Numbered from the stretch's first letter, positions 32,408 through 43,865 are shown. The stretch: 64,000 nt of DNA from Sabulibacter ruber (GCF_017355955.1 NZ_JAFFID010000007.1:1-64000); one strand, 5' to 3'. Program-made: numbers and translations. Notes: generated by a model from the sequence alone, not told the origin.

Positions 32408-34393
32408 ATGTATAAATTATACAAATCACTTTTACTTTCCTTTGTTGCCGGTAGCCTTGCCTTGAGCGGCTGCCAAACTACCCGCAAAGCCGATCGGTTG
32501 TACGAGAACTTTGACTATTCCCTGGCTATTGAAGAGTACCAGGAGGTGTTTTCCAAAAAAGACCCAGATCTGAAAGGGGCCCAACGCTTAGCCGATGCCT
32601 ACCGCCTGACGGGTCGCACGAAAGAAGCCGAGGAATGGTACGCCAAAGTGGTGGCCATGCCTGAGGCCGATCCTATCAACACCTATTATTATGCCGAGGC
32701 TCTGCGCAGCAACGGCAAGTATTTCGAAGCGAAAACGCAGTACCAGGATTACGCCCGCAAGGTGCCCGCCGAAGCCGCCAGAGCCAACGCGAAAGCACAA
32801 GCCTCAGACGCTGCCTTGAAGCTGTTGGAAGAGCCCGCATCCGCTATTGTAGTGAACGAGACCCAGATCAACTCCGGCAACGCCGATTTCAGCCCGACCG
32901 TGTACGACCAGGGTATCCTGTTTACCTCGGACCGCGGCGGCAATGTGAGCAGCGACAAAGACGTGGATGCTGGCACCTACGGCTGGACCGGCCGCCCGTA
33001 CCTGCAGATGTTCTACGCCCAGCGTAACGCGGACAGCACCTGGCAGATGCCCGCCATCGCGAGCAACACCCTGAACTCCGTTTACCATGACGGCCCGGCG
33101 GTGCTGGACAGCGCCAATACGACCATGTATTTCACCCGCACGCACATGGTGGAGAAGAAACAGAAAGATGTGAACGTGGATCCTACCAGCTGGGTAAAAA
33201 AGCCGCTTTCCAGCGACTACGTGAACCGCCTGGAGATCTTCTCGGCCCGCCGCGACGGTGCCAACTGGACCGAGGTGAAGCCTTTTGCCCATAACAAGGT
33301 GGAGGAATACAGCGTGGGCCACCCCGCTATCTCTCCTGATGGGCAGGTGCTGTACTTTGTCTCTGACAAACCCGGCGGCTACGGCGAGACCGATATCTAC
33401 TACTCAGAACTGCAGCCCGATGGTACTTGGGGACAGCCCATGAACGCCGGTAACATGGTGAATACCGTGGGCAAGGAAATGTTCCCGGGCTTCGACCAGA
33501 ATGGCAACTTGTATTTCTCCTCAGACACGCATCCCGGCTTCGGGGGATTGGATGTGTTTAAGGTGAAAGGCAGCCGCGCCACCTGGAGCAAACCGGAAAA
33601 CCTACGCGCGCCGGTGAATTCGCCTAAAGATGATTTCGGGATGGTGTTCATGCGCGGCGCGAACAACGCCCAGGTGGGTTACCTGTCCTCTAACCGTGAC
33701 AGCAACAATGGCACCGATGACATCTACTCGTTCAAGCTGTTGAGTAACGCCGTGCTGTTTGTGACTACTTTGGAAAGAGTGCAAGTAAAAGGTAAGCGCG
33801 CCATCACCCAGCCGCTGGCCGATGTCCGCTTGAAACTGACCCCGAAGGAGACCCAAGATTCTGTGGTGGCTTTCTCTGACCGCAACGGCGAGTACAAGTT
33901 TGGCGTGCAGAAAGGAACCACCTATGACCTGGTGGGCGATAAATTCGGGTACCTGACGCAGTCGGCGCTGGTGGCCATTGACACGGTGAAGCTCGCTGAT
34001 ACCACCCGCGTGACGCTCATTTTCGATAAGAGCCAGAAAAACCAGGTCATCGCCATGGAGAACATCTACTATGACCTGGACAAGTGGAACATCCGCCCCG
34101 ATGCCGCCAAGGAGTTGGACAAGCTGGTGCGCATGCTCAAAGACAACCTCAGCATCAAGATTGAATTAGGCTCCCACACCGATAGCCGCGAAGGCCACGG
34201 CTACAACCAAGTCTTGTCTGAACGCCGGGCTCAGTCGGCGGTGGAGTACCTGGTGAGCCAGGGCATCGCGAGGAACCGACTCAGCTGGAAAGGCTATGGC
34301 GAAACCGTCCTGATCAACGGCTGCGCCGATGGCGTGGAATGTACCGAGGACCAGCACCAATTCAACCGCCGTACAGAGTTCAAGATCAAGTAG
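32408..34393 (+). CDS. OmpA-family lipoprotein with TPR and PD40 repeats (PorE-like)
   Basis: A lipoprotein signal ends 'GSLALSGC'. Residues about 25-135 look like TPR helices ('YSLAIEEYQEVFSKKD', 'YYYAEALRSNGKYFEAKTQY'); 150-440 carry PD40/WD40-like beta-propeller repeats ('GILFTSDRGGN', 'PDGQVLYFVSDKPGGYGETD', 'NLYFSSDTHPGFGGLDVF'); a carboxypeptidase-like domain follows; the C-terminal OmpA domain ('IELGSHTDSREGHGYN..LSERRAQSAVEYL') binds peptidoglycan. This layout matches PorE-type proteins linked to type IX secretion. It would tie the adhesin machinery to the cell wall. Last gene of the three-gene unit. Confidence 0.93.
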   Translation: MYKLYKSLLLSFVAGSLALSGCQTTRKADRLYENFDYSLAIEEYQEVFSKKDPDLKGAQRLADAYRLTGRTKEAEEWYAKVVAMPEADPINTYYYAEALRSNGKYFEAKTQYQDYARKVPAEAARANAKAQASDAALKLLEEPASAIVVNETQINSGNADFSPTVYDQGILFTSDRGGNVSSDKDVDAGTYGWTGRPYLQMFYAQRNADSTWQMPAIASNTLNSVYHDGPAVLDSANTTMYFTRTHMVEKKQKDVNVDPTSWVKKPLSSDYVNRLEIFSARRDGANWTEVKPFAHNKVEEYSVGHPAISPDGQVLYFVSDKPGGYGETDIYYSELQPDGTWGQPMNAGNMVNTVGKEMFPGFDQNGNLYFSSDTHPGFGGLDVFKVKGSRATWSKPENLRAPVNSPKDDFGMVFMRGANNAQVGYLSSNRDSNNGTDDIYSFKLLSNAVLFVTTLERVQVKGKRAITQPLADVRLKLTPKETQDSVVAFSDRNGEYKFGVQKGTTYDLVGDKFGYLTQSALVAIDTVKLADTTRVTLIFDKSQKNQVIAMENIYYDLDKWNIRPDAAKELDKLVRMLKDNLSIKIELGSHTDSREGHGYNQVLSERRAQSAVEYLVSQGIARNRLSWKGYGETVLINGCADGVECTEDQHQFNRRTEFKIK

Positions 34394-34395
34394 CC

Positions 34396-34429
34396 TTTTG
34401 GCCACGTTTTCCCAAAAACAGCCCCAAAA
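34396..34429. repeat. Hairpin-family member overlapping a terminator
   Basis: TTTTGG (34396-34401) pairs with CCAAAA, and GTTTT with AAAAC inside. Its right arm shares AAAA with the terminator that follows, so the two cannot both be complete. Confidence 0.5.
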
Positions 34430-34465
34430 CAAAAGAGCCACCCCATGGGGTGGCTCTTTTGTTTT
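34426..34465. terminator. Bidirectional terminator of the type IX operon
   Basis: A perfect palindrome: AAAACAAAAGAGCCACCCC, two bases, and its complement ending TTTT. Between convergent genes. Confidence 0.93.
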
Positions 34466-34485
34466 GATTGGATTAAAGCAACCGA

Positions 34486-35109
34486 TTACCGGCGAGCAGT
34501 AGCTCTCTCATCGGCTTGAGGAGGGAACTTGGCCAGAATGCTGGTTACAATCTGCTGCACTTTCTCATCGGTCAGAGATCTTTCAGAGGCGGCAGTTTCA
34601 CTGCTTCCGCGCCAGATCAACTCATTTGATTTGGCGTCTACCACGTCCAGGATCAAGGTGCCTGACTGGTAATCCTGCAAGGTGCTGGTGTTGTACAGGC
34701 GGTTGTAGGTGTACGCATAGCGGTAACCGTACCAATACCCGTACCCGATAGACGGAATGCTCATGAAGTTAGGGCTCAGACGCTGCTGGTTCTCAATGGT
34801 GAAATCGTAGGCTAGCAACATGTCTGGTTTCTCAGAAGCGCTTGCTTTCTGGAACCCGCGGCGCTGCATCTCCGCTTCTACTGCATTCTTTACCCGTTTA
34901 TCTAAAAACGTAGTATATCTGCGGCTGGTAGAGTCTTTGGCTACCGGCTGGTCCTGGTACCAGCGCCAGGTTTTGTACGCCTGGAAATTGGTGCCTTTGT
35001 CAAAGTCAGTGGTAACATTGTAGGTGGTGGCACAACCGGTGAAACCCAGTACCAACAGCCCCATCATTACCCCCGTGATCAACTTCGCTATTTTATTGAA
35101 TGGTTTCAT
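34486..35109 (-). CDS. DUF4136 lipoprotein
   Basis: From the ATG at 35109 the product has 207 residues with a lipoprotein signal ('MMGLLVLGFTGC'). The mature part matches DUF4136: 'DKGTNFQAYKTWRWYQD' at the start, 'KPDMLLAYDF', a Tyr/Gly-rich stretch ('YGYWYGYRYAYTYNRLY') and 'GTLILDVVDAKSNELIWRGS'. The family is common in Bacteroidota and Proteobacteria and has no proven function. An upstream in-frame ATG (35154) would put a non-signal sequence first. Single-gene unit. Confidence 0.88.
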   Translation of the reverse strand: MKPFNKIAKLITGVMMGLLVLGFTGCATTYNVTTDFDKGTNFQAYKTWRWYQDQPVAKDSTSRRYTTFLDKRVKNAVEAEMQRRGFQKASASEKPDMLLAYDFTIENQQRLSPNFMSIPSIGYGYWYGYRYAYTYNRLYNTSTLQDYQSGTLILDVVDAKSNELIWRGSSETAASERSLTDEKVQQIVTSILAKFPPQADERATARR

Positions 35110-35310
35110 TGATTTGTACAGTTTTAGTGTAGTGAAAGAATAGGAGAAAAACATCTCTAAAATGGCCTCCCCGCTTCAGATTGGTAACATGAAAGCAAAG
35201 AAGATGGTTTCGGAGAATGTTTCTTTCGTACAATCAATACGCAAAAACTATGCCCATATTATACCAATTGGTTTATTTATGGCCACTATTTTGAAGATTG
35301 TTAAAGGAGG

Positions 35311-35347
35311 CGTTTGGGGTTTATTTTCTGCAAATTAGGCCTAAAAC
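35311..35347. repeat. Hairpin-family member next to the gcvP terminator
   Basis: GTTTGGGGTTTATTT, five bases, AAATTAGGCCTAAAAC: pairing with mismatches. Abuts the gcvP terminator. Confidence 0.5.
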
Positions 35348-35383
35348 AAAAAGGCCTGCGGAACGTCTCCACAGGCCTTTTTT
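35348..35383 (-). terminator. gcvP terminator
   Basis: AAAAAGGCCTG (35348-35358) pairs with CAGGCCTTTTT (35372-35382); the T-run is at the correct end for the minus-strand gcvP. Confidence 0.9.
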
Positions 35384-35404
35384 ATTACTATAAATTAGGT
35401 CAGC

Positions 35405-38320
<2,916 letters not shown>

Positions 38321-38388
38321 TTATCGCTGGAATTTAGGTAGATAAGTTTCTTTTGTCCTGTAACAAACGTTTGGTGCAAATGATTTAA

Positions 38389-38396
38389 CAAAAGTA
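38389..38396 (-). promoter_or_regulatory. Candidate gcvP -7 box
   Basis: On the minus strand TACTTTTG, an exact TAnnTTTG match, about 70 bases before the ATG. No clear -33 TTG, and no glycine-riboswitch-like structure seen in the short leader. Confidence 0.4.
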
Positions 38397-38462
38397 CAGG
38401 TTAAAATTCACTAATTACAGAGGGAGCTCTTAAATTGCAGACAAGGTTGGCAGGAGGTTTGC

Positions 38463-38500
38463 ATTTTAGCTGTGTTTTTGGGAAAACGGCCTTGAAACAG
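38463..38500. repeat. Degenerate hairpin-family member in a divergent gap
   Basis: CATTTTAGCTGTGTTTTT, GGG, AAAACGGCCTTGAAACAGG: the inner GTTTT/AAAAC pairs, the outer arms only partly. Between divergent gcvP and the LKR-like gene. Confidence 0.4.
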
Positions 38501-38525
38501 GATTTACGCTCTAAGATCATCCGCT

Positions 38526-39782
38526 ATGGAAAAGTTAAAAATTGGTGTCCTGCGCGAAGGAAAGATACCGGTAGACAAACGGGTGCCGCTCACTCCCAAA
38601 AAGTGCCTGGAGGTGCAGCAGACATTTCTGCAGATAGAACTGGTGGTGCAGCCCAGCCCCATCCGCTGCTTCACAGACAAGGAGTATACTGATTTAGGCA
38701 TTCCGCTGCAGGAGGACCTCTCTGACTGCGATGTGCTCTTTGGCGTGAAAGAAGTGCCCGTTGACCAGTTAATCCCCAGCAAGACGTATTTCTTCTTTTC
38801 CCATACCATCAAAAAACAAGCCCATAATCAGAAGCTGCTGCAAGCCATTCTGGAGAAAAAGATCACGCTCATTGATTACGAGACCATTACCAACGCCAAA
38901 GGCGAGCGGGAAGTGGCCTTTGGCCGATGGGCAGGGATTGTGGGTGCTTATAATGGCCTGCTGACCTACGGCCGCAAATGGAACCTCTTTTACCTGAAAC
39001 CGGCCCACCAGTGCCAGGACATGGAAGACATGCTGGAGGAGTTCTTTAAAGTGAAGAATCTGCCCAACATTAAGATAGCGGTAACCGGCGGCGGAAGGGT
39101 AACCCAGGGTGCCATGGAAGTGCTGGCCCGCATGGGCCTGAAAGAAGTGAGCGTGTTTGACTACCTGTATAAAGAGTTTTCTGAGCCGGTGTTCACCCAG
39201 ATACGGTCCTCGCACTACCACGTGCGGCCCGATGTGGAGGTGTGGGATTCCAATGACTTCTACCAGAATCCGCAGTTATATAAGTCTACCTTCCATAAAT
39301 TCTCCCGCGTGACCGATCTGCTCATGGCCTGCGCCTACTGGAACCCGGCGGCACCCGTGCTGTTCACCCGGGAAGACATGCAGCGCCCTGATTTCAAGAT
39401 CAACACCATTGCCGATATTACCTGCGATGTGAACGGCTCCATCCCGTGCACCAAGCGGGTGTCTACCATCGCGGAGCCGGCCTTTGACTACAACCCCTGG
39501 ACCGATCAACTGGAAGAACCCTATAGCTCTGAGAAGAACATCACCATCATGGCCGTGGACAATCTGCCCTGCGAGTTGCCCCGGAACGCCTCCCGTGATT
39601 TTGGCCGGCAGATCATTGATAAGATTTTGCCACACTTGTTCAACGGAGACAAAGAAGGTGTGCTGAAGAATGCCACCATCACCAAAGGAGGCCAGCTGTG
39701 TGACAAGTACCGCTATCTGGAAGATTACGCCTGCCCGGCGGTGACCACCGAGAATGCTCCTAAGCTGGAGAAGCTTTGTTAA
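38526..39782 (+). CDS. Lysine-ketoglutarate-reductase-like dehydrogenase (AlaDH/PNT fold)
   Basis: A 418-residue protein of the alanine dehydrogenase/transhydrogenase fold. 'IGVLREGKIPVDKRVPLTPK' opens the substrate domain and 'IKIAVTGGGRVTQGAMEVLARMG' the NAD(P) domain. The order 'KTYFFFSHTIKKQAHNQKLL', 'LIDYETITNAKGEREVAFG', 'WAGIVGAYNGLL' follows the LKR half of animal and plant aminoadipic-semialdehyde synthase closely, more so than bacterial alanine dehydrogenase. It may therefore make or split saccharopine; direction and cofactor are unknown. No saccharopine-cleaving partner is adjacent. Its last 4 bases overlap the convergent neighbour. Confidence 0.8.
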   Translation: MEKLKIGVLREGKIPVDKRVPLTPKKCLEVQQTFLQIELVVQPSPIRCFTDKEYTDLGIPLQEDLSDCDVLFGVKEVPVDQLIPSKTYFFFSHTIKKQAHNQKLLQAILEKKITLIDYETITNAKGEREVAFGRWAGIVGAYNGLLTYGRKWNLFYLKPAHQCQDMEDMLEEFFKVKNLPNIKIAVTGGGRVTQGAMEVLARMGLKEVSVFDYLYKEFSEPVFTQIRSSHYHVRPDVEVWDSNDFYQNPQLYKSTFHKFSRVTDLLMACAYWNPAAPVLFTREDMQRPDFKINTIADITCDVNGSIPCTKRVSTIAEPAFDYNPWTDQLEEPYSSEKNITIMAVDNLPCELPRNASRDFGRQIIDKILPHLFNGDKEGVLKNATITKGGQLCDKYRYLEDYACPAVTTENAPKLEKLC

Positions 39783-40231
39783 GCCAAAGGCATTGATTCT
39801 ATTTTTCTGGAAGTAGCAGACAGGTTATCTGCGGTTTGGGATTGTTTTATCCATTCCAACGCAGATTCCGCGTCTTCAAAGTACTGGAGCTCAAAAGAGA
39901 AGGGGGTGTAGTAGACCAATTGGCTCAGGTTCAACTGCCCCAGTTCGCTTTTAGATTCCAGCACGGCTAGCTTGCGCATAGGCGTTTTCTTGAGCATGGG
40001 CAAAATCTCATCAATAAGCCAATCCTGGTCTTGCGGCTGCAGGCTTTTCAGTTTGCGGATGTCATAGACGCACGCCTCTAAGTTGCTGGTTTTGATGAGC
40101 TCTAAGACCCACAAAATGGTTTTCCTATAGACACTGCTGGGCACAAATCCTTCGTATTCTACATGAACTACACGTAGGGTGTTGTCTACATAAACATTAG
40201 TATACGGCAAGGTCTGACAAGTTAACTGCAC
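39779..40231 (-). CDS. STAS-like protein of unknown function
   Basis: A 150-residue protein without signal or membrane segment. The alternating pattern 'TLRVVHVEYEGFVPSSVYRK', 'EACVYDIRKLKSLQPQDQDW', 'RKLAVLESKSELG', ending 'EDAESALEWI', resembles SpoIIAA/STAS-like folds in Bacteroidota, where the last helix reads 'ED..eAl.WL'. No exact family is claimed. It converges with the LKR-like gene and overlaps it by 4 bases, tail to tail. A TATATTTG promoter box lies 40 bases upstream. Confidence 0.65.
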   Translation of the reverse strand: MQLTCQTLPYTNVYVDNTLRVVHVEYEGFVPSSVYRKTILWVLELIKTSNLEACVYDIRKLKSLQPQDQDWLIDEILPMLKKTPMRKLAVLESKSELGQLNLSQLVYYTPFSFELQYFEDAESALEWIKQSQTADNLSATSRKIESMPLA

Positions 40232-40270
40232 AAGTCCAGGGGGTTTAAAGTAAGTTGAGGAACGGGGTTA

Positions 40271-40278
40271 CAAATATA
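40271..40278 (-). promoter_or_regulatory. -7 box of the STAS-like gene
   Basis: On the minus strand TATATTTG, an exact TAnnTTTG match, giving a leader of about 35 bases. Confidence 0.45.
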
Positions 40279-40353
40279 GAACCTTATGAAATAGTTATAT
40301 CATTATGTCAAAAAAAAATTGAATAATTTTATACGTGTAGAATTGACAAATAA

Positions 40354-40393
40354 AAACCCGCTCCTAAAATACTGAGTTTCAGGGAGCGGGTTT
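40354..40393 (-). terminator. Terminator of the small lipoprotein gene
   Basis: AAACCCGCTCC (40354-40364) pairs with GGAGCGGGTTT (40383-40393). On the minus strand it follows the small lipoprotein gene and is trailed by T residues. Confidence 0.85.
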
Positions 40394-40418
40394 ATTGCAA
40401 AAGAATATAGAAGAATTT

Positions 40419-40640
40419 CTATTGGTTCTCCACCTTGTCGGCTACACCGTCTTCTACCGGTTCATCTTTCACCTGAATGGTGTCGGTTCCGGTTAATGCA
40501 GAATCTGCCTCGGCCTTCACTTCTTCAGTAGCCGATTCTGCTGCATTTTCTACGTTTTGAGCGGTTTTTGATTCACAGGAAGAGAATCCGAAGGCTAATG
40601 CCAGAGCGGCTACAGCCAGTATGCTGGTTGCTTTTTTCAT
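40419..40640 (-). CDS. Small acidic lipoprotein
   Basis: From the ATG at 40640 the product has 73 residues. The signal 'ILAVAALALAFGFSSC' ends in a lipobox, and the mature part is acidic and alanine-rich ('VENAAESATEEVKAEADSAL', then 'DEPVEDGVADKVENQ'), predicted disordered or helical. Similar short lipoproteins are frequent in Bacteroidota; none has a known role that I can assign. A TTG/ATG a few codons upstream is possible. Ends at a good terminator. Confidence 0.7.
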   Translation of the reverse strand: MKKATSILAVAALALAFGFSSCESKTAQNVENAAESATEEVKAEADSALTGTDTIQVKDEPVEDGVADKVENQ

Positions 40641-41169
40641 AGTCGTGGTATTTTGGTTCATCAGGGATACTATACGGAAGATATAAGTATTTGGTCATGC
40701 CACATAGGTGCTCTGAGATTTCTGGTGCTCAGTGGGATGGAATATCCTTATGGTGATATTGTATAAATATTTATGATTATTTGTATTTATAGTTTGAGTG
40801 AATTCAAGTATAGTATAAAAAAATGTGATCTTCGTTCTAAGAAGATGCTTTGGGTTGAGGTAAATGAGTGGTGATGTTTTTGACTCAAATTTTTGAAAGT
40901 AGACTTAAATGAGGCACCTAAATTGTAGAGTTAATTCTGATGAAATAGGCAGGAATTTTCCTTTGAATTATTTTTATTAATTATGTTAAATATAAGGTTT
41001 ATTTCTTTACACGACTAAGTTTTTAGCTCATTATCAAAAAGATAGAGAGAGTTTTATATTTGAATATAATTGGATTTAAATAATTTTTATTTTGAAATAA
41101 GTTGTCCATAATAATAATATAGTCGTTTAGTATGGGTAAAAATTGATTGTTCAATTAACCTAAAAGCCC
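40641..41169. other. A+T-rich intergenic region before manganese catalase
   Basis: More than 500 bases without a gene, very rich in A+T. One exact -7 box on the plus strand, TATATTTG at 41055-41062, would give catalase mRNA a leader of about 100 bases, but no -33 TTG is clear. Nothing else recognised. Confidence 0.45.
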
Positions 41170-42045
41170 ATGTTTTATCACGATCGTAAACTTCAGTACA
41201 GAGTACGAGTTGACAAGCCGAATCCACAGTTTGCACGCTTGTTGCAACAGGCTATTGGTGGAATTGAAGGGGAGATGAGAGTTTGTTTGCAATACTTGTT
41301 CCAGGCGTGGAACAGTCGGGGTCCGGTGAAGTACAAGCATTTGCTTCTGGAAACAGGAACCGAGGAAATAAGCCATATTGAAATGCTGGCCACTGCCGTA
41401 GCTCTAAACCTGGAGGGAGCCTCTGCCTCGTTGAAAGATGAGATAGTAGGTGCTAACCCAATTGTGGAGCAGGTAATGGGTGGTATGGACCCCAGGCACT
41501 TCCTGTCGGCGGGTTTAGGTGCCATGGCCGCAGATGCCAACGGAGTGCCTTTCAACGGTTCCTGGGTTGTGAGTAGCAACAACTTAGCCGCTGATATGTA
41601 CGCCAACGTAATGGCAGAAACTACCGGCAGGGTTTTGGCTACCCGTCTCTGGGAAGCTACCGATGACCCGGGCATGAAAGACATGCTGTCTTTCCTGATT
41701 GCCCGTGACACCATGCACCAGAACCAATGGCTGGCAGTGTTGGAGGAACTAGGCGGCCTGAATAATGCGCTTCCGATTCCTAACAGCTTCCCGCAAGACC
41801 AGGAGGTACAGGAGTTTGCTTATTCCTTTGTGACCACTAACATCTACAAAGATGACATGGCGGCTGGTCGCTGGTCAAGTGGCCCGTCTATGGATGGTAA
41901 GAGTCACTTCCAGATGGTGCCTGGCGCTCCTCTGGGTGATGAACCTGTGTTAGGTCCACCATTGCCGCAAGCACACGCCCAGGTAGAGCAAATGACCGGT
42001 TCGTCTGGCGGTGGTATCATCAATAAGATCAAGGATGCCCTTTAA
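41170..42045 (+). CDS. Manganese catalase
   Basis: A ferritin-like dimanganese catalase that splits hydrogen peroxide. The ligands fit known enzymes: Glu35 ('GGIEGEM'), Glu66 and His69 ('GTEEISHIEM'), Glu150 ('NVMAE') and His183 ('ARDTMHQNQW'); the first three share numbering with the Lactobacillus plantarum enzyme. The start 'MFYHDRKLQYRVRVDKPNP' is typical. Length 291 is normal. It probably protects against peroxide or desiccation stress. Ends at a strong bidirectional terminator. Confidence 0.96.
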   Translation: MFYHDRKLQYRVRVDKPNPQFARLLQQAIGGIEGEMRVCLQYLFQAWNSRGPVKYKHLLLETGTEEISHIEMLATAVALNLEGASASLKDEIVGANPIVEQVMGGMDPRHFLSAGLGAMAADANGVPFNGSWVVSSNNLAADMYANVMAETTGRVLATRLWEATDDPGMKDMLSFLIARDTMHQNQWLAVLEELGGLNNALPIPNSFPQDQEVQEFAYSFVTTNIYKDDMAAGRWSSGPSMDGKSHFQMVPGAPLGDEPVLGPPLPQAHAQVEQMTGSSGGGIINKIKDAL

Positions 42046-42060
42046 GAGAAAGCATTCATC

Positions 42061-42103
42061 AAATAAGAAGGCCTTCCTTGCAATAAGGAAGGCCTTCTTA
42101 TTT
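42061..42103. terminator. Bidirectional terminator
   Basis: AAATAAGAAGGCCTTCCTT (42061-42079) pairs perfectly with its complement at 42085-42103 around five bases, between convergent genes. Confidence 0.93.
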
Positions 42104-42105
42104 GC

Positions 42106-42492
42106 TTAAGCCGGGCGCAGTTGGTCTAGGCGGTATAAGCCATCTAAACGCCTTTTCCCCTGCTTTAAGGCAAAGAAAGGAGCATCATCGGGCACGCTCC
42201 AGTAAATGTCGGTGACCTCGGCTACTGGACCGCTGGGTTGGTCTCCAGGCCGTACCCATTCGCCAAAGGTGAAAGGCAGCCACTGGATGGACGTGAACAG
42301 GTCTGGGCGTACTTTGAACTCTTCGTCTGAGTACCGCAGCAACAGCCATCCGTTTACTTCCCCAATTTTCTCAAACACCTTGTTGTGAGGTTCCAGTAAT
42401 TCAAATTCTCTTCGGTTAGCCGGGTGGATAGGTGCGTATCCGTACCCCGGAAACCAGTTGTATAAACCAAATTCAAGACTTTTCTTAGGCAT
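42106..42492 (-). CDS. Hypothetical protein
   Basis: A soluble 128-residue protein rich in aromatic residues and proline ('FGLYNWFPGYGYAPIHPANR', 'GWLLLRYSDEEFKVRPDLF', 'IYWSVPDDAPFFALKQGKRR'). I recognise no catalytic motif; homologues probably occur in related Bacteroidota as a conserved hypothetical family. It lies 31 bases downstream of RNase D on the same strand, so the two may share a transcript. Confidence 0.7.
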   Translation of the reverse strand: MPKKSLEFGLYNWFPGYGYAPIHPANRREFELLEPHNKVFEKIGEVNGWLLLRYSDEEFKVRPDLFTSIQWLPFTFGEWVRPGDQPSGPVAEVTDIYWSVPDDAPFFALKQGKRRLDGLYRLDQLRPA

Positions 42493-42523
42493 ATTTCCTC
42501 TCTTCTTTCCGCCTGCTTATAAG

Positions 42524-43672
42524 TTAAAGCGCAATCTGTAGTTCCTGGGCCGTTGCCTCCACTATCTCGCGCGCGTATTTTTTAGTGATCACCAGTTCTC
42601 CGGTCTGGCTATAATGGGTAATGGTGCTTTGGTCCAGGAGCATAGGGGTGGCGTACGCCCCGTATCGGTCAATCAATGCCCGTTGAACGGTGCAAAGTTT
42701 CTCTCGCCGGGCTTCCGTTTCCGGGGTCTTTAACCGGGGGGGGAAAGGATTTGGGGGCAGCCTGTTAGGGATCTGGCGCTTCTTAGCTTCTTTAAGCGAG
42801 CCATTCACAATGCGTTGCAGTTGCTCCTCGTAGCGGTCTTGCTGCAACCGTCCATTGATACCCTTGGTGTGGTACAGCCAGCCGTTAATGCCTTGCTCCG
42901 GGTCTATGAGCAGCTGCATCAAAGCATTGGTGTTGATCACTTGCCCGGCCGGAATGTTCCATTTCTGCGCCAATTGATCCCGGAAATCATACACCGGTTT
43001 CAAGACGAACTGCTGCAGCAGCGTAAGCCGTTGCGGAAACTTGATTTTCAGGTGCGGATCTTCCTGCTGCACAAAGGTGATGGATTCCAGTAACTGGTCT
43101 TCTTCCTCCAGCCAGTGCATACGCCCCAGTTCCTGTACTTTGGCCACCATGGTGTTTTTCAACTGGTGCAGGTACAAGACATCTAGGGCGGCATATTCCA
43201 GCTGCCGTTTAGACAAGGGGCGTTGGGTCCAGTTGCTCATTTGCTGAGACTTATCCAACCTGAGGCCCAGTTCTTCCTCCAGCAATGTGCCTAAGGCCGC
43301 TTTGGCGTAATTGAGGATTTTGGCCGCCACCGCCGTGTCTACCAAATTCCGGACCTGGCACCCCAGCATGCTCAAAAGCATCAGGTCATTGTTGGCGTGG
43401 TGAAAAATTTTAGTGATAGCCGGATTCTCCAGCACATCCCACAGGGGTTGCAGGTCATCCAACGGAAAAGGATCAATCAAAAAACAAGTGTTGCCGTCTG
43501 ATATCTGGATCAGGCAAAGCGTGAAGCCGTAGGTATAATGATGCTGGTCAAACTCCAGGTCTAAGGCTAGTTCTGGCTGCTGGGCTAAATGGTCAACGGC
43601 CTCTTGCAATGCTTCGGCGGTTTCCACCACGTGCACAGGTCGTCCCTCCAGAATAAATGCAGGTTCCTTCAT
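42524..43672 (-). CDS. rnd: Ribonuclease D
   Basis: A 3'-5' exoribonuclease that trims tRNA and other small RNAs. The DEDDy residues are visible: 'LALDLEFDQHHY' (Asp, Glu), 'FHHANNDLMLLSMLG' (Asp) and 'YAALDVLYLHQL' (Tyr, Asp). The C-terminal part has an HRDC-like helical domain ('LQQDRYEEQLQRIVNGSL'). The ATG at 43672 is chosen; an ORF start at 43789 would read through a hairpin-family element at 43735-43776, which is intergenic elsewhere. At 382 residues it has the family length. Confidence 0.93.
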   Translation of the reverse strand: MKEPAFILEGRPVHVVETAEALQEAVDHLAQQPELALDLEFDQHHYTYGFTLCLIQISDGNTCFLIDPFPLDDLQPLWDVLENPAITKIFHHANNDLMLLSMLGCQVRNLVDTAVAAKILNYAKAALGTLLEEELGLRLDKSQQMSNWTQRPLSKRQLEYAALDVLYLHQLKNTMVAKVQELGRMHWLEEEDQLLESITFVQQEDPHLKIKFPQRLTLLQQFVLKPVYDFRDQLAQKWNIPAGQVINTNALMQLLIDPEQGINGWLYHTKGINGRLQQDRYEEQLQRIVNGSLKEAKKRQIPNRLPPNPFPPRLKTPETEARREKLCTVQRALIDRYGAYATPMLLDQSTITHYSQTGELVITKKYAREIVEATAQELQIAL

Positions 43673-43734
43673 AATCTTCCAAATGTATCCAAAAAACAGG
43701 ATAGTTGGTTGACGCGTAACCGAGGCCGCGTGTT

Positions 43735-43776
43735 GCCGTTTATAGCCGGTTTTCGCAAAAACAGGTCTAAAATGGC
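43735..43776. repeat. Dispersed hairpin-family member upstream of rnd
   Basis: GCCGTTTATAGCCGGTTTT, CGC, AAAACAGGTCTAAAATGGC: paired with mismatches. It sits between the SIMPL terminator and the start of rnd, so it is in a leader rather than at a gene end. Confidence 0.6.
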
Positions 43777-43815
43777 GAAAGATGGGCATCCGTAAGCTCC
43801 AATGCCAACAAAGAA

Positions 43816-43865
43816 GAGGCGTAAACAGAGGGCTTTATTTGCAAAAGCCTGTCTGTTTACGCCTC
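43816..43865 (-). terminator. Terminator of the SIMPL gene
   Basis: GAGGCGTAAACAGA (43816-43829) pairs perfectly with TCTGTTTACGCCTC (43852-43865), and GGCTTT with AAAGCC inside. The outer/inner two-part layout resembles the dispersed hairpin family, but the core sequence differs. Confidence 0.75.

Noticed and set aside
38321..38420. A glycine riboswitch before gcvP
   Set aside because: The leader is short and I see no tandem aptamer-like structure; only a -7 box is supported.
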